This document shows positions 53,109-60,902 of a stretch of DNA of 64,000 nucleotides, piece by piece. The first letter of the stretch is position 1; every line of letters starts with the position of its first letter. Source of the DNA: Bacillus sp. ISL-18 (GTDB taxonomy: Bacteria; Bacillota; Bacilli; Bacillales; Cytobacillaceae). The DNA lies in contig NZ_JAGGQG010000002.1 of assembly GCF_018613415.1 (NCBI RefSeq), forward strand, positions 771,438 through 835,437. Reading direction: 5' to 3'. The translations under genes were made by a program, and so were the position numbers. Under the pieces are notes generated by a model that searched no databases, was not told where the DNA came from, and saw only the letters and a list, made by a program, of their open reading frames with translations.

Positions 53109-54062
53109 ATGACTTTACCGGAAATTGCAAAGCTGGGACATGTGGCCCTTGTTACACCTGACCTTGAAAAATCACTGTGGTTTTTCAGGGATGTAATAGG
53201 CTTGGAAGTAACCGAAGAGAAAAATGGAATCTATTATTTGCGCGCCTGGGGGGACTTTGAACATCATACGCTTTCCCTTACAGCGGGGGACCGAGGCTAT
53301 ATTGACCACATTGCTTGGAGAACCAAACGTTCTGAGGATGTTGAAGGATTTGCGCAGTTGTTAGAAAAGGCTGGAACAGAAGTCAGATGGATTGAAGCAG
53401 GCGAAGAGACAGGGCAAGGACGGGCCATCCGGTTTAAATTGCCGAGTCAGCATTCTTTTGAAATCTATTATGACGTAGAAAAACCAAAGGCAGATGAAAA
53501 GAGACGATCCGTCTTGAAAAACCAGACCTATAAATCATGGGCCCGCGGCTGTTCGCCTCGAAGATTTGATCATGTCAATATTGCTACTTCGATGGATGTT
53601 GGTGAAATTCTTGATTACTTAGGGAGTCAGCTCGGCTTTAAACTCCGTGAATATGTGAAATACAATAATGGAAAAAAAGTGGCAGGCTGGATGAGTGTCA
53701 CTCCATTGGTTCATGATATTGCCGTTATCTCGAGACCGCAGGCAGAAACGCCAAACCAGCTGCATCATATTTCGTATTGGCATGATAACGCCCAAGACAT
53801 TTTAAGGGCTGCTGATATTTTAAAAGAAAATGGCATTAATTTTATCGGACCTGGAAAGCATGGTGTATCTCAAGCGTTTTATCTCTATGTATTGGATCCT
53901 GGAAGCGGCTGCCGTGTCGAATTGTTTAGCGGTTCCTACTTAATACTAGAGCCCGATTGGGAGCCGGTTGAGTGGACAGAAGCAGAGCACTCGATTGGTA
54001 ATACCTACTGGGGGGATTCTGTGATGGATAAGGAAATGAATAAACCGACCATTGAAGCTTAA
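53109..54062 (+). CDS. Extradiol dioxygenase, XylE-like, module B
   Basis: A 317-residue paralogue of the module A dioxygenase, same length and domain order. RFDHVNIA (first His), QLHHISYWHDN (second His) and CRVELF (Glu) form the iron triad, with KHGVSQ and LYVLDP in the second sphere. ATG 53109 with TGGAGG upstream is preferred over an ATG at 53094 that overlaps that site. Divergence between the two copies suggests different catechol substrates. Confidence 0.9.
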   Translation: MTLPEIAKLGHVALVTPDLEKSLWFFRDVIGLEVTEEKNGIYYLRAWGDFEHHTLSLTAGDRGYIDHIAWRTKRSEDVEGFAQLLEKAGTEVRWIEAGEETGQGRAIRFKLPSQHSFEIYYDVEKPKADEKRRSVLKNQTYKSWARGCSPRRFDHVNIATSMDVGEILDYLGSQLGFKLREYVKYNNGKKVAGWMSVTPLVHDIAVISRPQAETPNQLHHISYWHDNAQDILRAADILKENGINFIGPGKHGVSQAFYLYVLDPGSGCRVELFSGSYLILEPDWEPVEWTEAEHSIGNTYWGDSVMDKEMNKPTIEA

Positions 54063-54067
54063 TTAAA

Positions 54068-54103
54068 GTGCTGACTCATCACCATATTGAGTCAGCTTTT
54101 TTA
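54068..54103 (+). terminator. Terminator between dioxygenase and FAD-dehydrogenase genes
   Basis: GCTGACTCA pairs with TGAGTCAGC and is followed by six T residues. It argues that the next gene starts at GTG 54122, not earlier, and that downstream genes are read by partial read-through or their own promoter. Confidence 0.8.
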
Positions 54104-54121
54104 AAAGAAAGGGAGAGGTCT

Positions 54122-55621
54122 GTGACTGAAATACGAAAATTTGAAACAGATATAGTGGTTATTGGAGCTGGAAATGCTGCTATGTGTGCGGCCATATCCG
54201 CACGAGAAAATGGCGCTTCGGTCATGGTGCTGGAAAAGGCACCTGAATCCGATAAAGGCGGAAATAGCACATTCACCCATGGTTCGATTCGGTTTGCTTA
54301 TGAGGGCAATGAAGACTTACAACAAATCATGCCTGATCTGACTGCAGAAGATTTTGCCATCACAGACTTCGGATCCTATCCGGAAGAGGAATTTTTTAAT
54401 GATATGTGCCGCATGACGGAATACCGTACCGACCCAGAGCTCGCATCACTCCTAACTGGCAATAGTTTTGAAACGATGAAATGGCTGGTATCCCATAAGG
54501 TACGATTTGTGCCGATTTATGGCCGACAAGCATTTAAAGTAGATGGTAAATTCAAATTTTGGGGCGGGATGATTGCAGAATCGGTCGGAGGCGGTCCAGG
54601 TTTAGTCGGGTCACTGCACGAGGAAGCCTCGCGGTTAGGTGTGCAAGTATTATTTAATGCCATGGCGTCAGAACTGATTCATGATGATGATGGAGTCCAT
54701 GGGGTTATTTTTAAACATAAAGGGAGAACCTCGGAAGTTCGTGCTAAAGCAGTAATCTTAGCTTCCGGGGGCTTTCACGCCAACCCGGAAATGCGGACAC
54801 GGTATTTAGGTCCGAAATGGGATTTAGCTCATGCAAGAGGCAGCCGTTATAACACGGGTGAAGGGATTCAAATGGCATTAAATATTGGTGCAATTGCCAG
54901 TGGAAACTGGTCAGGCTGCCATTCGGTGGGCGGAGACCGGTACCTGCCGGAATTCACGGAAGGCTTTCAAAGGCTAAGCTATCCATTTGGCATTATCGTA
55001 AATGCGGAGGGCAAACGCTTTGTTGATGAAGGCGCAGACTTTCGCAACTATACGTATGCAAAATACGGCAAGCTGATACTGGAACAGCCTAGCCAATTTG
55101 CCTGGCAGATTTTCGATCAAAAGGTGTCAGGTCTATTACGGGAAGAATATCGTGGCAAACAAGTAACAAAAGTCAAAGCAAATACATTGGAAGAATTGGC
55201 CGAGAAGCTTGACGGTGTCGATCCTAACGGATTTTTACAAACTGTCAAGGAGTACAATGAGGCGGTCCGGGCTGATATTCCGTTTAATCCTAATATCAAG
55301 GATGGCAAGTGTACAGAAGGGCTGGCGGTTAGGAAATCCAATTGGGCAAATACCCTGGATGAAGGCCCATTTGAAGCCTACGCTGTTACATGCGGCCTCA
55401 CCTTTACTTTTGGCGGGTTGAAAATAAATTCGAACGGAGAAGTGCAGGACGTTTTATATCAATCGATTCCAGGGTTATATGCGGCTGGTGAACTGGTGGG
55501 CGGCTTATTCTACTTTAATTATCCTGGTGGTGCAGGCTTAATGGCAGGTTCTGTTTTTGGAAAAATTGCAGGCGAAAATGCTGCACGATTTGTCCATCTA
55601 GGAAAAGAAGAGTTGGTTTAA
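54122..55621 (+). CDS. FAD-dependent dehydrogenase, TcuA/fumarate-reductase family, module B
   Basis: A 499-residue flavoprotein. IVVIGAGNAAMCAA (from residue 11) binds the FAD ADP moiety, with Glu38 in LEKAP for the ribose, KGGNSTFTHG follows, and the C-terminus PGGAGLMAGSVFGKIAGE closes the flavin site. TcuA oxidises tricarballylate to aconitate, and related enzymes include ketosteroid dehydrogenases, so desaturation of a ring or side chain is the likely reaction. GTG start with GGGAGAGG upstream. A close paralogue is at 59388. Confidence 0.82.
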   Translation: MTEIRKFETDIVVIGAGNAAMCAAISARENGASVMVLEKAPESDKGGNSTFTHGSIRFAYEGNEDLQQIMPDLTAEDFAITDFGSYPEEEFFNDMCRMTEYRTDPELASLLTGNSFETMKWLVSHKVRFVPIYGRQAFKVDGKFKFWGGMIAESVGGGPGLVGSLHEEASRLGVQVLFNAMASELIHDDDGVHGVIFKHKGRTSEVRAKAVILASGGFHANPEMRTRYLGPKWDLAHARGSRYNTGEGIQMALNIGAIASGNWSGCHSVGGDRYLPEFTEGFQRLSYPFGIIVNAEGKRFVDEGADFRNYTYAKYGKLILEQPSQFAWQIFDQKVSGLLREEYRGKQVTKVKANTLEELAEKLDGVDPNGFLQTVKEYNEAVRADIPFNPNIKDGKCTEGLAVRKSNWANTLDEGPFEAYAVTCGLTFTFGGLKINSNGEVQDVLYQSIPGLYAAGELVGGLFYFNYPGGAGLMAGSVFGKIAGENAARFVHLGKEELV

Positions 55622-55676
55622 CGGTAAAGATTAGTTGTTTTCTTGTTAGAGATAACATTAAAGAGGGGTGCGAAAT

Positions 55677-56849
55677 ATGGTAAACAATGTATTGGATGAA
55701 AACAAATCCGATTTGAGCTTGTTGTTAAAAGGGGCAGAAATGGTTGGCAAAATTGCAGAATCAGAAGCGCTCGAAGCAGACCAGAATAAAACCGTTTCAA
55801 AAAATGTCATTGATGCGATAAAAGAAGCTCGCTTATCCAAGTTATTACTGCCGAAAAAATATGGAGAGCCTCAAGTGAATTTAAGAGAGTATTCCCAGAT
55901 TATCCACACGGTTGGAAAATATAATACCTCTGCTGCTTGGTTAACTTTTCTTTATTCCATTCATAATAGTTTAGTAGCATTTATGACGAAACAGGGAGCA
56001 GAAGAAGTGATTAATCAGGGGGGATTAATCGCAGATATCTTTGCTCCGATAGGGAAAGTGGAAAAGGATGGGGATGGTTTTCGGATCACTGGTAAGTATA
56101 GTTTTGTAAGCGGAATCTTATATAGCGACTGGGTGTCTCTTGCCGTCAAATTAAAATTAGACGGCAATGAAGAGAATGAGCTATGCATGCTGACATTACC
56201 GGTATCTGATGTACAAATAGTAGAAAATTGGGATACGTTAGGCCTTAGGGGAACAGGAAGCAACCAGGTAATTGTTGATAATGTCTACGTTCCAAAGCAT
56301 CATCTTATACGGCTTACTGTTGCAGATCGTACAGGCAGACCTCCTGAAGGTTATGATAAAGACTATCCTCTTTATGATGTTCCATTTTTCTCATCTTTTT
56401 GTATTGGATTCCCTATGGTCGCACTAGGCGGCGCGGAGCGTTTACTAGAGGAATTTAAGAAACGGACGGAAAAGCGAGTCCGATTAGGAGGAAATTCTGC
56501 TAAAGATTCCCGTCATCAGGGAGTATTAGCTGAATTAACGATTAAATATTACGAATCAGAAGGTCTATTAGACAGATATATTTCTTTATTAGAAAACTAT
56601 GAAATGGGCAAAGAAGATAAACGTGGTGAATTTGCTGCCATTAGGGCAAAAATCACGAAAAACGTAGCGGATATTGCAGTGAAAATTTTGTTGACACTTG
56701 GCGGATTTTCGATGTTTAAAGGAGATCCAATCGAAATGTTCATTCGCGATCTTTTGGCTGTATGTACACACCGATCCAATCTTTACGAAGACTCGGTTGA
56801 AGCATTTGGAAAAACACAATTTGGCTTTGATGTATCGATTAATGGGTAA
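55677..56849 (+). CDS. Flavin-dependent monooxygenase (acyl-CoA dehydrogenase fold), module B
   Basis: A 390-residue HsaA/acyl-CoA-dehydrogenase-like protein: LLPKKYGEPQ near the N-terminus, YSFVSGILYSDW, and ENWDTLGLRGTGSN as in group D hydroxylases. It is only distantly related to the module A enzyme. ATG 55677 with AGAGGGG upstream. It lies between the FAD dehydrogenase and the FAD-synthetase-like gene; the nearest flavin reductases are in module A and at 37917. A dehydrogenase role remains possible. Confidence 0.75.
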   Translation: MVNNVLDENKSDLSLLLKGAEMVGKIAESEALEADQNKTVSKNVIDAIKEARLSKLLLPKKYGEPQVNLREYSQIIHTVGKYNTSAAWLTFLYSIHNSLVAFMTKQGAEEVINQGGLIADIFAPIGKVEKDGDGFRITGKYSFVSGILYSDWVSLAVKLKLDGNEENELCMLTLPVSDVQIVENWDTLGLRGTGSNQVIVDNVYVPKHHLIRLTVADRTGRPPEGYDKDYPLYDVPFFSSFCIGFPMVALGGAERLLEEFKKRTEKRVRLGGNSAKDSRHQGVLAELTIKYYESEGLLDRYISLLENYEMGKEDKRGEFAAIRAKITKNVADIAVKILLTLGGFSMFKGDPIEMFIRDLLAVCTHRSNLYEDSVEAFGKTQFGFDVSING

Positions 56850-56880
56850 GGCTTATGTGAACTAAGAAGGAGGCACCTGC

Positions 56881-57750
56881 ATGGAAACGATTTATTTGAA
56901 TCCCGATAATCTGACACACTGGCAGCAAAAGGCAGAACCGAGCGTCATGGCGCTAGGATTTTTTGACGGCATTCATATCGGTCACCGTGAAGTCATTCAA
57001 ACCGCTTTTAGGAAGGCAAAAGAGGAAAATCTACTTTTAACGGTAATGAGTTTTTTTCCGCATCCCAAAACCGTTTTATCAAATGGAAAAACAAAAGTAG
57101 AATATCTAATGCCGTTACCTGAGAAAGAGAAACTGTTCTCTGAACTTGGTGTCGATCTATTTTATATTGTTGAATTCGATCGGGAGTTCGCATCGCTGTC
57201 GCCAGAAAAGTTTGCTGCTAAATATATACTCAATCTCGGTGTCGTCCATGCAGTTGCAGGTTTTGATTATACGTACGGCTTTCGCGGTGAAGGGAATATG
57301 GATCGATTGAAACGAGATTCAGGCGGAGTCCTCGAAGTTACGAAAGTCAATAAAGTTGAATGCCGTGGTGAGAAAATTAGTTCAACAAGCATTCGGGAAA
57401 AATTAGCAAAGGGAATTGTAGAAGACTTGCCTGCCTTTTTAGGACGGTCTTATGAAGTGGGCTGTGAATGGGACGGCAGTGCATTAAAAGTTAAACCTTA
57501 TTATACCCTGCCAGGTCAGGGCAAATATGCTGTTACGTTAACAAGTGGATGTCATTCACAAGAAATAGAGGTATTTGTGACAGGTGAAAACAAAATGATT
57601 CCACTTCTAAATGTTTCGGAACGATTCATAAAGAGTGATACAGCGGTTTCGGTTACTTGGCACCAGCGGTTAACGAAAGATAGAAGGATTTCAATTAGCG
57701 AAAGGGATTGGTTACACTCTTCGAAATACAGTTTTGTTTGGAATGGATAA
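56881..57750 (+). CDS. FAD-synthetase-like protein (RibF N-domain) with degenerate kinase half
   Basis: A 289-residue protein whose first ~185 residues match the FMN adenylyltransferase domain of bifunctional RibF: GFFDGIHIGH (26-35), GFDYTYGFRGEG and ISSTSIREKL (166-175). From residue 190 on, the riboflavin-kinase domain is hard to recognise and lacks the GFPTAN motif, so it may only convert FMN to FAD. GGAGG precedes the ATG. Its place behind three flavin-enzyme genes suggests a local cofactor supply. Confidence 0.78.
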   Translation: METIYLNPDNLTHWQQKAEPSVMALGFFDGIHIGHREVIQTAFRKAKEENLLLTVMSFFPHPKTVLSNGKTKVEYLMPLPEKEKLFSELGVDLFYIVEFDREFASLSPEKFAAKYILNLGVVHAVAGFDYTYGFRGEGNMDRLKRDSGGVLEVTKVNKVECRGEKISSTSIREKLAKGIVEDLPAFLGRSYEVGCEWDGSALKVKPYYTLPGQGKYAVTLTSGCHSQEIEVFVTGENKMIPLLNVSERFIKSDTAVSVTWHQRLTKDRRISISERDWLHSSKYSFVWNG

Positions 57751-57875
57751 TAAGATAAAAGAAGAAATATTCAGAGGTAGAAAACGGCAAATACTCTAAA
57801 ATTTTTTTAAAAAATTAGCAAAAAGCTAACTTTGAACAGAACCCAAAAAGGTGGATTAAAATAGTAAACTAATTG

Positions 57876-57929
57876 CTAGGTGGTAAGAATTCTGTACTTT
57901 ACAGGAGTCTTACCACCTAGTTTTTTTTC
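57876..57929 (+). terminator. Terminator of module B
   Basis: CTAGGTGGTAAGA pairs with TCTTACCACCTAG around a 19-nt loop and is followed by eight T residues. The stretch 57751-57875 before it is AT-rich with no gene. Confidence 0.85.
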
Positions 57930-58078
57930 TTACGATTGAAATTTTAGTAACCAAATCTATCTGCCGAACTGCCGAAGCCTGAGTTTCGGAAAAACATGTG
58001 GATAAAAGTATATCACGTCAATTTAACATTTATTTTTAATAGGGAAAATAATAGTGGTTATTTGATTGTAAAAATATA

Positions 58079-58108
58079 TTGACAATTAGAGCAAATTTCT
58101 AATAAAAT
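58079..58108 (+). promoter_or_regulatory. SigA promoter of the second GntR gene
   Basis: Perfect TTGACA (58079-58084), 18-bp spacer, TAAAAT (58103-58108), the same arrangement as the module A promoter. Confidence 0.75.
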
Positions 58109-58122
58109 TAGGCTAACACATA

Positions 58123-58160
58123 TAATTGTATACAATTACACAAATGTACTGTTATACAAT
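58123..58160. promoter_or_regulatory. GntR/FCD operator: perfect 16-bp palindrome plus half site
   Basis: TAATTGTATACAATTA (58123-58138) is a perfect palindrome with the TTGTATACAA core typical of FCD-type GntR operators. A further TATACAAT half site is at 58153-58160. Both lie between the promoter and the regulator's start, which fits autorepression. Confidence 0.75.
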
Positions 58161-58211
58161 TTTATTTACACTATTAAAATTACTAAATTAACTAAAAAGG
58201 GAGCTTAAATA

Positions 58212-58907
58212 ATGCTGAATTCATCTCAAATGAATCGGAGGTTATCTACAAAGGACTTTGTTTATTTCGAAATAAAGAAAAAAATTATTGAGGGTATCTT
58301 AGCTCCTGATCAACCAATTAATGAAGAGTATTTAGCAACTGAACTCAATATAAGCAGAACACCTATTAGAGAAGCCTTACAGAGGCTGGAAATCGAAGAA
58401 CTTATCCAGAGGTTACCAAATGGGCGCCTTAAAGTAGCACCTATCTCAATTCAAGAGGTTGAGGAAATTTTTCATGTTAGAAGCTTACTTGAAGGGCTGA
58501 TAGCTAGGGAGGCAACGACAAAGGCAACTGCAAACGATATACAAAAGTTAGGTCAATTTACTCAACTTATTGTCACTGCGGCTAATAATGATAGAGGAGA
58601 AGAAGTTGTTTATTATGGAAGTGAATTTCACTCATATCTTTATCAAATTAGCAAAAATAAAACTGCAAATAAGATTTTAAATCAACTTAATGATCACATA
58701 TCTAGATACCGTAGGTTAGGACCTATTAAAAATAATGAGAGAAGTAGAAAGGCCGCAAAAGAACACCAAGAAATGTTTGAAGCAATCTCCAATAAAAACC
58801 CCGATAAAGCTGAGAAATTAATGAGAGAACATATTAACAATAGTTTAAAGGCCGCGGTTCATACAATTGAAGTACATCTTCAACAAAATATTGATGAAAA
58901 TAACTGA
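58212..58907 (+). CDS. GntR-family regulator (FadR/FCD type), downstream unit
   Basis: A 231-residue regulator: winged helix at residues 14-75 (EEYLATELNISRTPIREALQRLE), then an FCD domain with EFHSYLYQIS and HQEMFEAI, giving histidines that usually bind a metal and a carboxylate ligand. AAAGGGAGC lies upstream of the ATG. Codon use is more AT-rich than in modules A and B. It likely controls itself and the following dehydrogenase/transporter genes. Confidence 0.86.
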   Translation: MLNSSQMNRRLSTKDFVYFEIKKKIIEGILAPDQPINEEYLATELNISRTPIREALQRLEIEELIQRLPNGRLKVAPISIQEVEEIFHVRSLLEGLIAREATTKATANDIQKLGQFTQLIVTAANNDRGEEVVYYGSEFHSYLYQISKNKTANKILNQLNDHISRYRRLGPIKNNERSRKAAKEHQEMFEAISNKNPDKAEKLMREHINNSLKAAVHTIEVHLQQNIDENN

Positions 58908-58923
58908 TTAATAGCATCTTTAA

Positions 58924-58948
58924 GTAGAGCTCAAAAATTGAGCTCTTA
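58924..58948 (+). terminator. Weak hairpin after the GntR gene
   Basis: AGAGCTCA-AAAAT-TGAGCTCT followed by TATAAT rather than a T run. Confidence 0.4.
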
Positions 58949-59209
58949 TAATATAAGTTAAATTTTCGAAATATTTAAAATAGATAGATGATAGTGATTG
59001 CTCATTTTAATATCCAATACAACCCTAAATTTTAGGAAACAAATAAAGAGAGATAATACCATTGGATTAAATTATCCCGGAAGAAATGGCATTTTAACCA
59101 GAACCCCCCGTGCTACATTACATTTGGCTCTGGTTGTGATTAAATAAACAAAATTGAGTTCAGTCAATTGATTTTTCAAATGTCATAGCCATTTCATCCT
59201 TGTTCAAAA

Positions 59210-59223
59210 TGAATACGTTTACA
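59210..59223. promoter_or_regulatory. Candidate cre site before the second FAD dehydrogenase
   Basis: Read on the minus strand, TGTAAACGTATTCA matches cre at 13 of 14 positions. It is the only clear signal in the 440-bp stretch between 58948 and 59387, which is AT-rich and shows no convincing gene. Confidence 0.4.
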
Positions 59224-59387
59224 TTTTTGGAGGTTGATGCATTTGGGAATTTTGTAGACTAGTTGATTTTTAGTGTTCCTCATGTCAATAGAAAACTAAT
59301 GTCCATAAAAGGCATGAGATTGTGCAGGCTGTCCTAATTAGATCCTTAAAAAATTTTGGGGGAAATTTACGAAAGAAGGGGAAATAT

Positions 59388-60902
59388 GTGAATGCAGAAA
59401 GGAAATATGAAACAGATATTGTAATTGTTGGGGCGGGGAATGCTGCCATGTGTGATGCTATTGCAGCAAGGGAGCAGGGAGCCAACGTTATTGTCCTAGA
59501 AAAGTCACCTGAAAATGAAAAAGGTGGAAACAGTGCTTACACCCATGGATCTATTAGGTTCGCCTATAACTGTATAGAAGATCTAATACAAATTATGCCG
59601 GACCTTACAACTGAAGAAATTGAGAATACAGACTTCGGAATTTACTCTGAAGAGAATTTCTACGATGATTTATGTCGACTAAGTGAATATAGGACTGATC
59701 CTGAATTATCATCACTATTAGCAAGTAAAAGTTTTGAAACGATGAAATGGCTTAGATCTCATAAGATTAGATTTGTGCCTATGTATGGTCGTCAGGCTTT
59801 TAAGGTGAATGGAAAATTCAAATTTTGGGGTGGGATGGTTGTCGAATCAGTAGGTGGTGGGAATGGTTTAATAGAAACTCTTCATAATGAAGGAAAAAAT
59901 TTAGGGATTCAAATACTTTATAATGCTATGGCTACAAAGCTTATACATGATGATAAGGGTGTCCATGGAGTTGTTTTTAAGCATCATGGCGAAACAAAAG
60001 AAATTTATTCAAAATCAGTGATTTTAGCTTCCGGAGGATTTCATGCTAACACAGAAATGAGAACTCGATATTTAGGTCAAAAATGGGATATAGCAAAAGT
60101 TAGAGGGAGTCGCTTTAATACAGGGGAAGGTATCCAAATGGCATTAGATATTGGTGCTGTTTCCCATGGAAACTGGTCAGGAGCACATGCAGTTGGTGGA
60201 GATCGATATGCACCAGAATTTGGTGAAGGTTTTCAAAAGCTAAGCTATCCTTTCGGAATTATAGTAAATGCAAAGGGGGAGCGTTTTGTAGATGAGGGCT
60301 CTGATTTTCGCAATTATACCTACGCGAATATTGGAAAACTAATACTAGAACAACCCGGACAATTTGCCTGGCAAATATTTGATAACAAGGTATCCCATCT
60401 TTTACGTGATGAATATAAACTTAGACAGGTTACTAAGGTAACAGCAAATTCAATAGAAGAATTAGCTAAAAAACTTGATGATATTGACCCTGACGGTCTT
60501 TTACAAACAATAAAGCAATACAATGCATCTATTCGCAACGACATACCATTTAACCCCAATATTAAAGACGGTCGATGTACAAAAGGGTTATCAATAAACA
60601 AATCAAATTGGGCTAATACTTTGGATCAGGCTCCTTTTGAAGCATATGCAGTTACATGTGGCATTACCTTCACATACGGGGGGCTACGGATTAACTCTAA
60701 TTCTGAGGTTCAGGATACATTGCTGCAATCCATTTCAGGATTGTATGCAGCTGGAGAACTAGTAGGTGGACTATTCTATTTTAACTACCCAGGTGGCGCT
60801 GGGTTAATGGCAGGCTCTGTTTTTGGGAAAATTGCGGGCGAGAAAGCAGCTCAATTTGCAAGTTATAGGGGGAATAATCAATATGAAAAAAATCAAATTT
60901 AA
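59388..60902 (+). CDS. FAD-dependent dehydrogenase, TcuA family (second copy)
   Basis: A 504-residue flavoprotein closely paralogous to that at 54122: IVIVGAGNAAMCDA, KGGNSAYTHG, KFWGGMVVESVGGG, and PGGAGLMAGSVFGKIAGE are shared. Its codons are visibly more A/T-ending, so it is not a recent duplicate in this genome. GTG start with AAGGGGAAA upstream; an in-frame ATG-less extension to 59322 is not homologous. The last 20 bp overlap the transporter gene, so it belongs to the transport operon. Confidence 0.82.
   Translation: MNAERKYETDIVIVGAGNAAMCDAIAAREQGANVIVLEKSPENEKGGNSAYTHGSIRFAYNCIEDLIQIMPDLTTEEIENTDFGIYSEENFYDDLCRLSEYRTDPELSSLLASKSFETMKWLRSHKIRFVPMYGRQAFKVNGKFKFWGGMVVESVGGGNGLIETLHNEGKNLGIQILYNAMATKLIHDDKGVHGVVFKHHGETKEIYSKSVILASGGFHANTEMRTRYLGQKWDIAKVRGSRFNTGEGIQMALDIGAVSHGNWSGAHAVGGDRYAPEFGEGFQKLSYPFGIIVNAKGERFVDEGSDFRNYTYANIGKLILEQPGQFAWQIFDNKVSHLLRDEYKLRQVTKVTANSIEELAKKLDDIDPDGLLQTIKQYNASIRNDIPFNPNIKDGRCTKGLSINKSNWANTLDQAPFEAYAVTCGITFTYGGLRINSNSEVQDTLLQSISGLYAAGELVGGLFYFNYPGGAGLMAGSVFGKIAGEKAAQFASYRGNNQYEKNQI

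Noticed and set aside
54068..54121. An 18-residue N-terminal extension of the FAD dehydrogenase.
   Set aside because: It would be encoded by the terminator hairpin at 54070-54102; GTG 54122 has a good ribosome site.
57840..57929. A possible riboswitch or T-box leader before the second GntR gene, because of the GGTGG segment.
   Set aside because: Only a simple terminator hairpin is present; no T-box specifier or AGGGTGGNACC motif, and it lies upstream of the GntR promoter.
43793..57929. A complete steroid-degradation locus, suggested by the HsaABCD-like set.
   Set aside because: No ketosteroid hydroxylase, CoA-dependent side-chain genes or Hsa lower-pathway genes are in the window; only the ring-cleavage logic is shared.
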